Assembly: GCA_020062605.1 (NCBI GenBank)
Contig: JAGUWA010000239.1
Coordinates: 1 to 9,843, forward strand
DNA: 9,843 bases
Source of the DNA: Parvibaculum sp.
Lineage (GTDB): Bacteria > Pseudomonadota > Alphaproteobacteria > Parvibaculales > Parvibaculaceae
Direction: 5' to 3'
Shown here: positions 1 through 6,132 of the stretch, in pieces
Numbering within the stretch: position 1 is the stretch's first letter
How the letters are laid out: each line of letters opens with the position of its first letter
Position numbers and translations under genes: made by a program
Notes under the pieces: model-generated
What the model was told of the DNA's origin: nothing
Database searches by the model: none
The model's input: only the letters and a program-made list of their open reading frames with translations

Positions 1-714
1 ATGAACGTCCCTGCCCTTTCCATTACCGACCTGACCGTCGCCTATGACCGCGTGCCCGCCGTCCATCATCTGAGCGGCAGCTTCGCACCCGGCAGTCTCA
101 CCGCCATCGTGGGCCCGAACGGCGCGGGCAAATCGACGCTGCTGAAGGCGATCGCGGGCCTCGTCACGCCAAGCGAAGGCCGCATCGACGGCGCGACCGG
201 CAACATCGCCTATCTGCCGCAGCTTGCCGAAATCGACCGCAGCTTCCCCATCGCCGTCATCGACGCCGTCTCGCTGGGCCTGTGGTGCGAGGTCGGTCTC
301 TTCCGGGCCATCACCGGCGACCATGTGAGGCGCGCCCGCGCCGCGCTTGCGGCTGTCGGCCTCGAAGGCTTCGAGCGCAAGCAGGTCGGCGCGCTCTCCG
401 CCGGGCAATTGCAGCGCGCGCTCTTCGCACGCCTCATGTTGCAGGACGCAGGCATCGTCCTCCTCGACGAGCCCTTCGCCGCCGTGGACGAGCGCACCAG
501 CGCCGATCTCATGGCCCTCGTGAAGACATGGCACGGCGAGGGCCGCACGGTGATCGCGGTGCTGCACGATATCGAGCGCGTGCGCGGGGACTTCCCGGAA
601 ACGCTCCTGATGGCGCGCGAGCCGATCGCCTGGGGACGCACGGAAGAGGTGCTGGCGCCGGAAAATCTCCGCCGCGCGCGCTACGTCTCCGATGCCTGGG
701 GCGACGCCGCATGA
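1..714 (+). CDS. aztA: Zinc ABC transporter ATP-binding protein (AztA-like)
   Basis: This is the ATPase subunit of a metal importer; it hydrolyses ATP at the inner face of the membrane to drive uptake through the permease encoded next. All ABC motifs are visible in 237 residues: Walker A GPNGAGKST at 38-46, Q-loop glutamine at 74 (YLPQ), signature LSAGQ at 132-136 (Ala replaces the usual first Gly), Walker B IVLLDE at 152-157, D-loop around 160-163 and switch His189. The length is normal for the zinc/manganese family. The ATG is the first base of the window, so the ribosome binding site and any Zur operator lie outside, and a longer start cannot be excluded. The stop overlaps the permease start (ATGA), a sign of translational coupling. 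The neighbouring permease and cluster A-I binding protein support zinc transport. The Azt rather than Znu name rests on overall resemblance and the binding-protein ligands; ZnuC-like is the alternative. Confidence 0.9.
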   Translation: MNVPALSITDLTVAYDRVPAVHHLSGSFAPGSLTAIVGPNGAGKSTLLKAIAGLVTPSEGRIDGATGNIAYLPQLAEIDRSFPIAVIDAVSLGLWCEVGLFRAITGDHVRRARAALAAVGLEGFERKQVGALSAGQLQRALFARLMLQDAGIVLLDEPFAAVDERTSADLMALVKTWHGEGRTVIAVLHDIERVRGDFPETLLMAREPIAWGRTEEVLAPENLRRARYVSDAWGDAA

Positions 715-1580
715 TCTACGACACGCTCATCGCGCCCTTCGCCGACTACGGTTTCATGCGCCGCGCGCTCATCGCCTGCCTGGCGCTCGCGCTGGGCGGC
801 GGTCCCATCGGTACATTTCTCGTGCTGCGCCGCATGAGCCTCATGGGCGATGCCCTGGCTCATGCGATCCTGCCGGGCGCCGCCATCGGCTTTCTGGTGG
901 CCGGCCTTTCGCTCTGGACCATGAGCATCGGTGGCCTCGCCGCCGGGCTCGCTGTCGCCATTCTCGCCGGACTCATCAGCCGCGTCACGGCGCTGCGCGA
1001 AGACGCCAGCCTCGCGGGCTTCTATCTCATCAGCCTCGCGCTCGGCGTGCTGATCGTTTCGACGAGAGGCTCGAATGTCGATCTGCTGCATGTCCTCTTC
1101 GGCACCATTCTCTCGGTCACGGACGACGCGCTGATCCTCGTCGCCTCGATCTCGACGCTGACGCTCGTCGCCCTCGCCATCATCTACCGCCCGCTGGTGA
1201 TCGAATGCTTTGACCCCGCCTTTCTCCGCGCCACGACGGGCGGCGGTACGGTCTGGCATTTCATCTTCCTGATCCTCGTGGTGGTGAACCTCGTCGCCGG
1301 CTTCCAGGCGCTCGGCACGCTGATGGCCTTGGGCCTCATGATGCTGCCCGCCGCCGCCGCGCGCTTCTGGGCGGGCGCCGTCTGGTCGCTCGCCGCGCTC
1401 TCAACCGCGCTCGCCTTCTTCTCCGGCCTTGCAGGTCTTCTGATCTCCTACAATTTCAGCCTGCCCTCCGGCCCCTCGATCATCCTGACGGCCGGCCTTG
1501 TCTATCTCGCATCGATCGCGCTCGGCACGCGCGACAGTCTGCGCACGCGGTACTTTCCGCGCGCCCACTTCCACGACTGA
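711..1580 (+). CDS. aztB: Zinc ABC transporter permease (AztB-like, ABC-3 family)
   Basis: This 289-residue protein is the membrane channel of the metal importer. It is highly hydrophobic, with about eight or nine likely membrane segments (roughly residues 14-37, 52-69, 72-91, 101-117, 137-158, 182-218, 224-245 and 254-272). The stretch GDALAHAILPGAAIGF at 47-62 and the LGTLMALGLMMLPAAAARF segment at 201-219 are typical of ABC-3 permeases, the second being the usual coupling region. The tail ends in HFHD, which could contact metal, but this is speculative. I chose the ATG at 711 because it overlaps the ATPase stop by four bases and gives a normal family length. The same frame stays open upstream to 282, but that part would be a shadow of the ATPase gene. 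The binding-protein gene follows after 12 bases. Confidence 0.92.
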   Translation: MIYDTLIAPFADYGFMRRALIACLALALGGGPIGTFLVLRRMSLMGDALAHAILPGAAIGFLVAGLSLWTMSIGGLAAGLAVAILAGLISRVTALREDASLAGFYLISLALGVLIVSTRGSNVDLLHVLFGTILSVTDDALILVASISTLTLVALAIIYRPLVIECFDPAFLRATTGGGTVWHFIFLILVVVNLVAGFQALGTLMALGLMMLPAAAARFWAGAVWSLAALSTALAFFSGLAGLLISYNFSLPSGPSIILTAGLVYLASIALGTRDSLRTRYFPRAHFHD

Positions 1581-1592
1581 GGGAGTTCCGCC

Positions 1593-2531
1593 ATGAAGAA
1601 CCTCGTCACGCTCTGCCTCGCCTTCGCGCTCGGCCTCGCCATCCCCGCTCACGCCGAACCGCTGAAGGTCGTCGCCAGCTTCTCCATTCTCGGCGACATG
1701 GTCCGTAACGTCGCCGGAAGCAATGCGGACGTCGTCGTGCTTGTCGGCCCGGATGGCGATGCACACTCCTTCGAGCCCGGCCCCGCCCATGCAAGCGCGC
1801 TGGCGGATGCCGATGTGCTCGTCATGAACGGCCTCGGCTTCGAGCCCTGGCTGATCCGCCTCGCCGCCGCCTCCGGCACGAAAGCGAAATACGTGACCGC
1901 AAGCTTCGGCATCTCCCCGCGCCAGCTCTCGGAGGAAGAGTTGCAGCCCGACGAAGACGGGCATGGCCATGACGAACACAGCTATCCTGAAGCCGCCCGC
2001 GGCTTCGACCCCCACGCCTGGCAGGACCTGCGCAACGGCATCGTCTATGTGCAGAACATCGCCGATGCGCTCGCCGAAAAGGATCCGGACAACGCGCTCG
2101 TCTACCGGGCGAATGCCGAGAGCTACATCATCGAACTGAAGAAGCTCGACCAGTGGGTGCGCGGCGAACTCTCAAAACTGCCGAAGGAAAAGCGCAAGGT
2201 CATCACCACGCATGATGCCTTCGGCTATTTCGGCGATGCCTACGGCGTCGAATTCATCTCGCCGCTCGGCCTCGGCAACACGGCCGAGCCGAGTGCGCAG
2301 GCGCTCGCGCGTCTCGTCGACCAGGTCCGCAAGGAGAAAATTCGCGCGCTCTTCATCGAAAACATGTCCGACCCGCGCATGATGGAGACGGTCGCGCGCG
2401 AGACCGGTGCGGAAGATGGCGGCACGCTCTATTCGGACGCGCTGTCCCCGGCGGGCGGCCCCGCGCCGACCTATGCCGCGATGTTCCGGCACAACGTGCC
2501 CGCCCTCATCGCCGCCATGCAGAAGAACTAG
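1593..2531 (+). CDS. aztC: Periplasmic zinc-binding protein of ABC transporter (AztC-like)
   Basis: This is the extracytoplasmic solute-binding protein (312 residues, cluster A-I) that captures the metal and delivers it to the permease. A Sec signal peptide covers about residues 1-21, with likely cleavage after AHA; no lipobox cysteine is seen. Expected metal ligands are His58 (in DAHSFEP), His141 (DPHAW), His207 (TTHDAFGYF) and Asp282 (YSDALSP). The His at the third position points to zinc, since the manganese-specific members usually have Glu there. This three-His, one-Asp set closely matches the one described for Paracoccus denitrificans AztC. The histidine-rich loop is short (HGHDEH, 124-129), unlike the long loop of many ZnuA proteins. 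A GGGAG ribosome site at 1581-1585 lies 7 bases before the ATG. No aztD chaperone gene follows: the next gene lies on the opposite strand. Confidence 0.9.
   Translation: MKNLVTLCLAFALGLAIPAHAEPLKVVASFSILGDMVRNVAGSNADVVVLVGPDGDAHSFEPGPAHASALADADVLVMNGLGFEPWLIRLAAASGTKAKYVTASFGISPRQLSEEELQPDEDGHGHDEHSYPEAARGFDPHAWQDLRNGIVYVQNIADALAEKDPDNALVYRANAESYIIELKKLDQWVRGELSKLPKEKRKVITTHDAFGYFGDAYGVEFISPLGLGNTAEPSAQALARLVDQVRKEKIRALFIENMSDPRMMETVARETGAEDGGTLYSDALSPAGGPAPTYAAMFRHNVPALIAAMQKN
2528..2531. other. Shared CTAG: overlapping stop codons of convergent genes
   Basis: The four bases CTAG hold the TAG stop of the + strand binding-protein gene (2529-2531) and the TAG stop of the - strand acetyltransferase gene (2528-2530). 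There is no room between the genes for a terminator, so each transcript must end inside or beyond the other gene. Confidence 0.95.
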
Positions 2532-3034
2532 CGCGCCGGCGGCTTCGTGATCGCGCCTTTCGCATGAGCAAAGGCGCCGATATCGAGCTCGCGATAGAGC
2601 AGCCGCGCCGGGTCCACCGGTCCCGGCATGGTCAGCCGCCCGTAAGGCACCGGCCCGAAGCCGACCCGCGCATAGTAAGGCGCATCGCCCACGAGTATGA
2701 CGAGCCGGTAGCCGAGCTTCTTCGCGTCGGCGAGACCTTTCTCCATCAGCTTGATGCCGCAGCCCTTGCCGCGCAGCCGCGGCTCGACGGCGAGCGGCCC
2801 GAGCATGAGCCCCGGCACGCCGCCGATGACGACCGGCCAGAAGCTCAACGACCCCACCATGTGCCGTTCGCCGCCCTCGTCCGAGAAGGCGACATAGCAG
2901 AGCTCCGGCACGGGACTGTTGTCCTCGCGCAGGCGCTGCGCCGTCTTCGCATAGCGGCCGGGGCCGAAGGACAGGTCGAGCAGCGCTTCGATGGCAGGCC
3001 CATGCTCGGGCCGTTCGGCTTCGATGTCAAACAT
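2528..3034 (-). CDS. GNAT family N-acetyltransferase (YhbS-like)
   Basis: This 168-residue protein is probably a cytoplasmic acetyl-CoA-dependent N-acetyltransferase; its acceptor is unknown. The acetyl-CoA pyrophosphate loop is clear at residues 81-95 (LAVEP followed by RLRGKGCG, matching R-x-x-G-x-G). A later YYARVGFGPV segment at 120-129 is the usual helix-turn before the last strands in YhbS-type members. The start at 3034 gives a normal family length; only a weak GGGA lies about 11 bases upstream, so expression may be low. Its stop codon shares CTAG with the stop of the binding-protein gene, so the two transcripts must run into each other. Nothing in the sequence ties it functionally to zinc transport. 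Confidence 0.85.
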   Translation of the reverse strand: MFDIEAERPEHGPAIEALLDLSFGPGRYAKTAQRLREDNSPVPELCYVAFSDEGGERHMVGSLSFWPVVIGGVPGLMLGPLAVEPRLRGKGCGIKLMEKGLADAKKLGYRLVILVGDAPYYARVGFGPVPYGRLTMPGPVDPARLLYRELDIGAFAHAKGAITKPPAR

Positions 3035-3379
3035 GGAAATGATCCCGGTGGCAGCGGTAAAGGGAGAGGTGAGAAGCGCTCACCGCCGCTGCCGCTTCCG
3101 CGCTCAGGCGAAAGGAAGGACCGTGCGGGCGCGCGCGATGGAACGGCCTCGAAGGCCCCCACCCGTCTCTCGTCGTCGCTGCGACATGAACCGCGCCATG
3201 TTTCCGATCCCTGTATCCGGAGCCCCGCTCCGGAGGACAAGGCGGATAGCACGGGAATTGCCCCCCGTAAAGCGGCTTGCGAAACCCGCCCTGCCGCTTG
3301 GGAAGGCTAAAAAGGCTGGAAGGAGCCGGTCTCCATCGGCTAGCTTGCCCGCAATTAACGGCAACCGAGAGGAAACGTC
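3035..3379. other. 345-base intergenic gap with small hairpins, no convincing gene
   Basis: This gap lies between the divergent acetyltransferase and dehydrogenase starts and must hold both promoters, but I could not place a convincing -35/-10 pair. Reading frames crossing it are Arg/Pro/Ser-rich shadows without recognisable domains. It holds three hairpins: GGTGAG/CTCACC at 3068-3084, GGCCT/AGGCC at 3145-3157, and an 8-bp stem at 3216-3234. The bases GCCCCCACCCG at 3155-3165 match 10 of 11 bases of the inner repeat of the palindromic element at 7542-7693, and the GGGAGAGGTGAG stretch near 3062-3073 resembles its outer arm. The segment from about 3060 to 3170 may therefore be a decayed member of that repeat family; this is inference. 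Confidence 0.55.
3216..3234. other. 8-bp stem hairpin of unknown role
   Basis: TCCGGAGC (3216-3223) and GCTCCGGA (3227-3234) form a perfect 8-bp stem around a CCC loop. No T-run follows on either strand, so it is not a classical intrinsic terminator. It lies about 180 bases upstream of the acetyltransferase start and 145 bases upstream of the dehydrogenase start. A protein-binding dyad or a repeat remnant are both possible. Confidence 0.5.
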
Positions 3380-4294
3380 ATGGGAATTCTGGAAGGCAAG
3401 GTCGTACTCGTCACCGGCGCCGCGGGTGGCATCGGCAAGGAATGCGCGATGATCGCGGCGGCTCAGGGCGCCAAGGTCGTCGTGAACGATCTCGGCGGCG
3501 GCGTGAAGGGCGGCGATGCGGGCGATGCGAGCGCCGCTCAGAAGACGGTCGACGAAATCAAGAAGGCGGGCGGCGAAGCCGTCGCGAACTCCGACAGCGT
3601 GTCGCTGAAGTCCGGCGCCGAAAACATGATCGCGCAGGCGCTCGACACCTTCGGCGGCCTCCACTCGATCATCAGCCCGGCCGGCATTCTCCGCGACGGC
3701 ATGTTCCACAAGATGCCCGACGAGGACTGGGACGCCGTCCTCGAAGTGCATCTGAAGGGCAGCTACAACATCACACGCGCCGCCATCAATCACTTCCGCG
3801 AGCAGCAGGAGGGCAGCTTTGTCCTCTTCACCTCGACCTCCGGCCTCATCGGCAATATCGGCCAGGCGAACTACGCCGCCGCCAAGATGGGCATTGCCGG
3901 TCTCTCGCGCGTCATCGCGATGGAAGGTGCGTCCAAGAACGTCCGCTCCAACATCATCGCGCCCTTCGCCTGGACGCGCATGATCGCGACCATCCCCGTG
4001 AAGGACGAGGCCTCGGCGCAGCGCGTCGAGCGCATGAAAAATGCGATGCGCGCCGAACAGGTCGGCAATTTCGCCGTCGCGCTTGCCTCGCCGCAGAGCA
4101 AGGCCAACGGCCAGATCTTCTCCGTGCGCGGCAACGAGATCGTGCTCTTCTCGCAGCCCCGCCCCGTGAAGTCCGTGGCGCGGATCGACGGCTGGACGCC
4201 GGAAACGATCCTCTCCCACGCGCTTCCCGCGATGGAAGGCGGCTACACGGATCTCGGCGCGACCTCCTCGGTCTTCACCTGGGAACCGGTCTAG
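3380..4294 (+). CDS. SDR-family dehydrogenase, MFE-2-like 3-hydroxyacyl-CoA dehydrogenase
   Basis: This 304-residue short-chain dehydrogenase probably oxidises a hydroxyacyl-CoA or similar substrate with NAD(P). The nucleotide-binding motif TGAAGGIG lies at 12-19, followed by NDLGGG at 36-41. The active site has Ser152 (in TSTSGLIGN), Tyr165 and Lys169 (YAAAK), with the standard 13-residue Ser-Tyr spacing. The NDLGG stretch, the EAVANSDSV segment, GNIGQANYAAAK and the roughly 50-residue C-terminal tail all resemble the dehydrogenase domain of multifunctional enzyme type 2, but no hydratase or SCP2 domain follows. Two oddities: the usual NNAG motif reads SPAG (99-102), and the position of the usual active-site Asn is His124, which I recall as His in MFE-2 also. 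A GAGAGGA ribosome site at 3367-3373 sits 6 bases from the ATG. It appears monocistronic, ending at the terminator at 4315-4342. The exact substrate cannot be told from sequence. Confidence 0.85.
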   Translation: MGILEGKVVLVTGAAGGIGKECAMIAAAQGAKVVVNDLGGGVKGGDAGDASAAQKTVDEIKKAGGEAVANSDSVSLKSGAENMIAQALDTFGGLHSIISPAGILRDGMFHKMPDEDWDAVLEVHLKGSYNITRAAINHFREQQEGSFVLFTSTSGLIGNIGQANYAAAKMGIAGLSRVIAMEGASKNVRSNIIAPFAWTRMIATIPVKDEASAQRVERMKNAMRAEQVGNFAVALASPQSKANGQIFSVRGNEIVLFSQPRPVKSVARIDGWTPETILSHALPAMEGGYTDLGATSSVFTWEPV

Positions 4295-4314
4295 GTTTCA
4301 CGAATAGCCAAACG

Positions 4315-4342
4315 AAAAGGCGGGCCTCGTGCCCGCCTTTTT
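4315..4342. terminator. Bidirectional intrinsic terminator
   Basis: AAAAGGCGGGC (4315-4325) and GCCCGCCTTTT (4331-4341) form an 11-bp stem around the loop CTCGT, followed by T on the + strand. The A-run at 4315-4318 supplies the U-run for transcripts arriving on the - strand. It sits between the dehydrogenase stop (4294) and the antitoxin stop (4368), so it can end both convergent units. Confidence 0.93.
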
Positions 4343-4367
4343 CTATTCGGCAGTAAAGCGTTTCGCG

Positions 4368-4691
4368 TTAGCTCAGAACTTCAAGGCCATGCTTGCGGAC
4401 GACCGTCAGCAGCTTCAGCGCCATGCCGCTCGGTTTCTTCGCGCCCGTCTCCCATTTCTCGACCGTGCTTTCGCTGGTGTTGAGGTAACGCGCAAAGACA
4501 GGTTGGCTCACCTTGTTCTTCTCGCGGATACGCTTGATCTCGGCGGGCTCGATGTCGGATGGAACCGCGAGATGCCGCATATCGAAGCCGCGCATCGTCG
4601 TCTTATCGAGAGCGCCGACCTTGTGCAGCGCCGACGCTGCCGAATGAAGCGCTTCGGAAATATCGCTCTTGTACTTTTTCTTACTCGCCAT
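4368..4691 (-). CDS. Type II antitoxin, XRE/HTH family (HigA-like)
   Basis: This 107-residue protein is the probable antitoxin and repressor of the module. A helix-turn-helix of XRE type lies at about residues 55-90: KVSQPVFARYLNTSESTVEKWE, then the conserved TGAKKPSG turn and a final LLTVVRKHGLEVL helix. The N-terminal half is Lys-rich and probably holds the toxin-contacting part, as in related antitoxins. Its ATG overlaps the end of the toxin gene by 11 bases, and a GGAGA site (4698-4702) lies 6 bases upstream inside the toxin gene, so the pair is translationally coupled. It probably binds the palindrome at 5064-5080. The gene is AT-richer than the surrounding chromosome. Family membership is clear; HigA versus other XRE antitoxin subfamilies is not settled. 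Confidence 0.9.
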   Translation of the reverse strand: MASKKKYKSDISEALHSAASALHKVGALDKTTMRGFDMRHLAVPSDIEPAEIKRIREKNKVSQPVFARYLNTSESTVEKWETGAKKPSGMALKLLTVVRKHGLEVLS

Positions 4692-5055
4692 GACATATCT
4701 CCATGAGGTCTCCGTCCACGAGAAGCCGTGCCAACTGCCCGCCCGTCAGAGTTGCGTAGCTCTTCGCAAGAACGCGGAAATCCCTTAACTCGTCATCCCC
4801 GATATTGCTTCGGTCCTTCTTCGCGTAAAGGTAGGCGAAGAACCAGTATCGGCCGCCTTTTGCGAGAACGATGCTTCTGTGCATGTTCTTGTTGAGGCGC
4901 TTCTTGAACACGCCACCGCCCAGATCGTCGGCTTGGCCAAGCATGACCTCCGCGATCGCCTCGCAAAGCTCAATGTCGTTTATATGGGCCTTACGCGCCG
5001 CTTTGGCGAACCATGCGGTTTTGAATACACGGTCAGGTTTATCGCCATCGGACAT
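4681..5055 (-). CDS. Type II toxin, RelE/HigB family
   Basis: This 124-residue basic protein is the probable toxin of the pair, by family likely an mRNA-cleaving enzyme acting with the ribosome. The pattern FKTAWFAKAARKAHI, then LCEAIAEVMLGQADDLGGGVFKKRL, the RSIVLAKGGRYWFFAYLYAKKDRSNI core and the DFRVLAKSYATL helix match the RelE-like family with the LGGGV-KKR signature. I chose the ATG at 5055. The frame also offers a GTG at 5070, but that codon lies inside the operator palindrome and would add only five residues. There is no good Shine-Dalgarno before 5055, and the likely -10 places the transcript start close to the ATG, so a leaderless message is possible. Toxin-first order is typical of HigBA. 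Local GC was 52-57% in the lines counted. Confidence 0.88.
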   Translation of the reverse strand: MSDGDKPDRVFKTAWFAKAARKAHINDIELCEAIAEVMLGQADDLGGGVFKKRLNKNMHRSIVLAKGGRYWFFAYLYAKKDRSNIGDDELRDFRVLAKSYATLTGGQLARLLVDGDLMEICHGE

Positions 5056-5060
5056 GATCT

Positions 5061-5089
5061 TGTGTAGCACTCAGTGCTACCATTTTCAA
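5061..5089 (-). promoter_or_regulatory. Candidate promoter of toxin-antitoxin operon
   Basis: On the - strand TTGAAA (5089-5084; five of six matches to the sigma-70 -35) is followed after 17 bases by TACACA (5066-5061; about three of six matches to the -10). The operator palindrome fills most of the spacer. A start about 7 bases after the -10 would fall at the toxin ATG. The -35 is good and the -10 weak, so the call is moderate. Confidence 0.5.
5064..5080 (-). promoter_or_regulatory. Toxin-antitoxin operator palindrome
   Basis: GTAGCACT and AGTGCTAC form a perfect 8-bp inverted repeat around a single central base. It sits just upstream of the toxin ATG (5055), where antitoxins of this type repress their own operon. 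It lies between the candidate -35 (5084-5089) and overlaps the candidate -10 (5061-5066), so binding would block RNA polymerase. The structure is seen directly; its use as the operator is inferred. Confidence 0.8.
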
Positions 5090-5097
5090 GGGCGTTC

Positions 5098-6009
5098 TCA
5101 CCCCACCCAGGGCGCCTTTCCCGGCCCGAACTTCTCCACCGTGAAATCCACGAAGGCGCGCACCTTGGCCGCCAGATGCCGCGCATGCGGATAGATGACG
5201 TGCAGCGTCAGCGCAGGCACCGTCCAGTCGTCCAGCACGCGGACAAGCGCGCCGCTCTTCAGATGTTCGTGGCAGAGCACGTCCGGCGAGAAGACGAGCC
5301 CCATGCCCCTGAGCATCATCCCGAGCATCGCGTCCGCATTGTTGCAGAGGAAGCGTCCCTTCAGTTCCACCTGCTCCTTCTCGCCTTTTGCGTTCTCCAT
5401 CTCGAGCTGGTTCGGCCGCGCAAGCAGCGTGTAGAGCATGAAGTCGTGATGCGCGAGATCGGACGGCCGCTTCGGCACGCCATGTCTTTCGAAATAGGAG
5501 GGCGCGCCGACGATGTAGCGTTCGACCGGCGCGAGCTGCCGCGCGATCAGGCTTGAATCCGTCATCGCCGAAATGCGCAAGCTGACGTCGAAGCCTTCCT
5601 CGATGAGGTTGACGCGGCGGTCGTTCAGAACGAGATCGATGTTGAGCTCGGGGTAGCGCGCCGTGAATTCCGGCATCACGGGGCCGAGCTGCGAAATCCC
5701 GAAGCTCATCGGCGCGTTGATGCGGAGCGTGCCGCGAACCGCGCCCTCGACGCAGGTCGCCTCCTCCGCCGCCTCCTGCGCCTCCATGACGATGCGTTGC
5801 GCCCGCTCGAAGACCACGGTGCCCGCTTCCGTGAGGCTGATGCGCCGCGTCGTCCGGTTGAGAAGGCGCACCCCGAGCTGGTCCTCCAGCGCCGAGACCT
5901 GACGGCTCACCATGGATTTCGACAGGCCGAGCGCGTCGGCCGCGGCTGTGAAACCGCCCAGTTCCGCCACTTTCGCGAAGACCGTGAAACCGTTGAGATC
6001 GACCGCCAT
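5098..6009 (-). CDS. LysR-family transcriptional regulator
   Basis: This 303-residue DNA-binding regulator has a winged helix-turn-helix at about residues 4-62 (GGFTAAADALGLSKSMVSRQ, then LEDQLGVRLLNRTTRRISLTEAG) and a periplasmic-binding-protein-like effector domain from about residue 90 to the end, of the CrgA-like type. I chose the ATG at 6009; the frame also allows a TTG at 6015 that would add two residues. The gene is divergent from wrbA, with 123 bases between the starts, the classical LysR arrangement. It therefore probably controls the wrbA-pirin unit and itself, perhaps in response to a quinone or an electrophile. The toxin-antitoxin operon follows in the same direction after a short gap but has its own promoter. 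The effector is not predictable from sequence. Confidence 0.9.
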   Translation of the reverse strand: MAVDLNGFTVFAKVAELGGFTAAADALGLSKSMVSRQVSALEDQLGVRLLNRTTRRISLTEAGTVVFERAQRIVMEAQEAAEEATCVEGAVRGTLRINAPMSFGISQLGPVMPEFTARYPELNIDLVLNDRRVNLIEEGFDVSLRISAMTDSSLIARQLAPVERYIVGAPSYFERHGVPKRPSDLAHHDFMLYTLLARPNQLEMENAKGEKEQVELKGRFLCNNADAMLGMMLRGMGLVFSPDVLCHEHLKSGALVRVLDDWTVPALTLHVIYPHARHLAAKVRAFVDFTVEKFGPGKAPWVG

Positions 6010-6132
6010 TGTCAACTTTACCGCAACAATCTGTTCCAGTTTTATCGGATTATATCCAAAGAAAGATCAATTACATAGGTCTCATCGAATTCAGAACGCG
6101 CCCTTCGGTGGCGCCTCCCAAAGGAGGGAAAG
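6010..6132. promoter_or_regulatory. Divergent LysR / wrbA control region
   Basis: This 123-base AT-richer stretch separates the two divergent starts. On the - strand a perfect TATAAT lies at 6049-6054, about 40 bases before the LysR ATG; no good -35 stands 16-18 bases upstream, as is common for regulated promoters. The dyad GGAT-TAT-ATCC (6047-6057) overlaps this -10 and is a candidate regulator site. I could not define a convincing wrbA promoter or a textbook T-N11-A box. An AAGGAGG ribosome site for wrbA ends the region (6121-6127). Confidence 0.6.

Noticed and set aside
282..710. Upstream extension of the permease frame
   Set aside because: This part overlaps the ATPase gene in another frame and gives an Arg-rich shadow. 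The ATG at 711 overlaps the ATPase stop and gives the normal permease length.
3216..3234. Hairpin as an intrinsic terminator
   Set aside because: The stem is perfect, but no T-run follows on either strand and it stands upstream of genes rather than after one.
3104..4219. A 371-codon open frame on the - strand opposite the dehydrogenase
   Set aside because: It is a His/Asp/Arg-rich shadow of a gene with intact SDR motifs, and it crosses the intergenic hairpins.
5056..5070. GTG at 5070 as the start of the toxin
   Set aside because: The codon lies inside the operator palindrome and adds only five residues before an ATG. It also lies upstream of the likely transcript start.
6010..6015. TTGACA on the - strand at the LysR start, a perfect -35 sequence
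   Set aside because: It directly abuts the LysR ATG and no -10-like sequence lies 16-18 bases downstream, so it is probably chance. The perfect TATAAT at 6049-6054 is a better promoter candidate.
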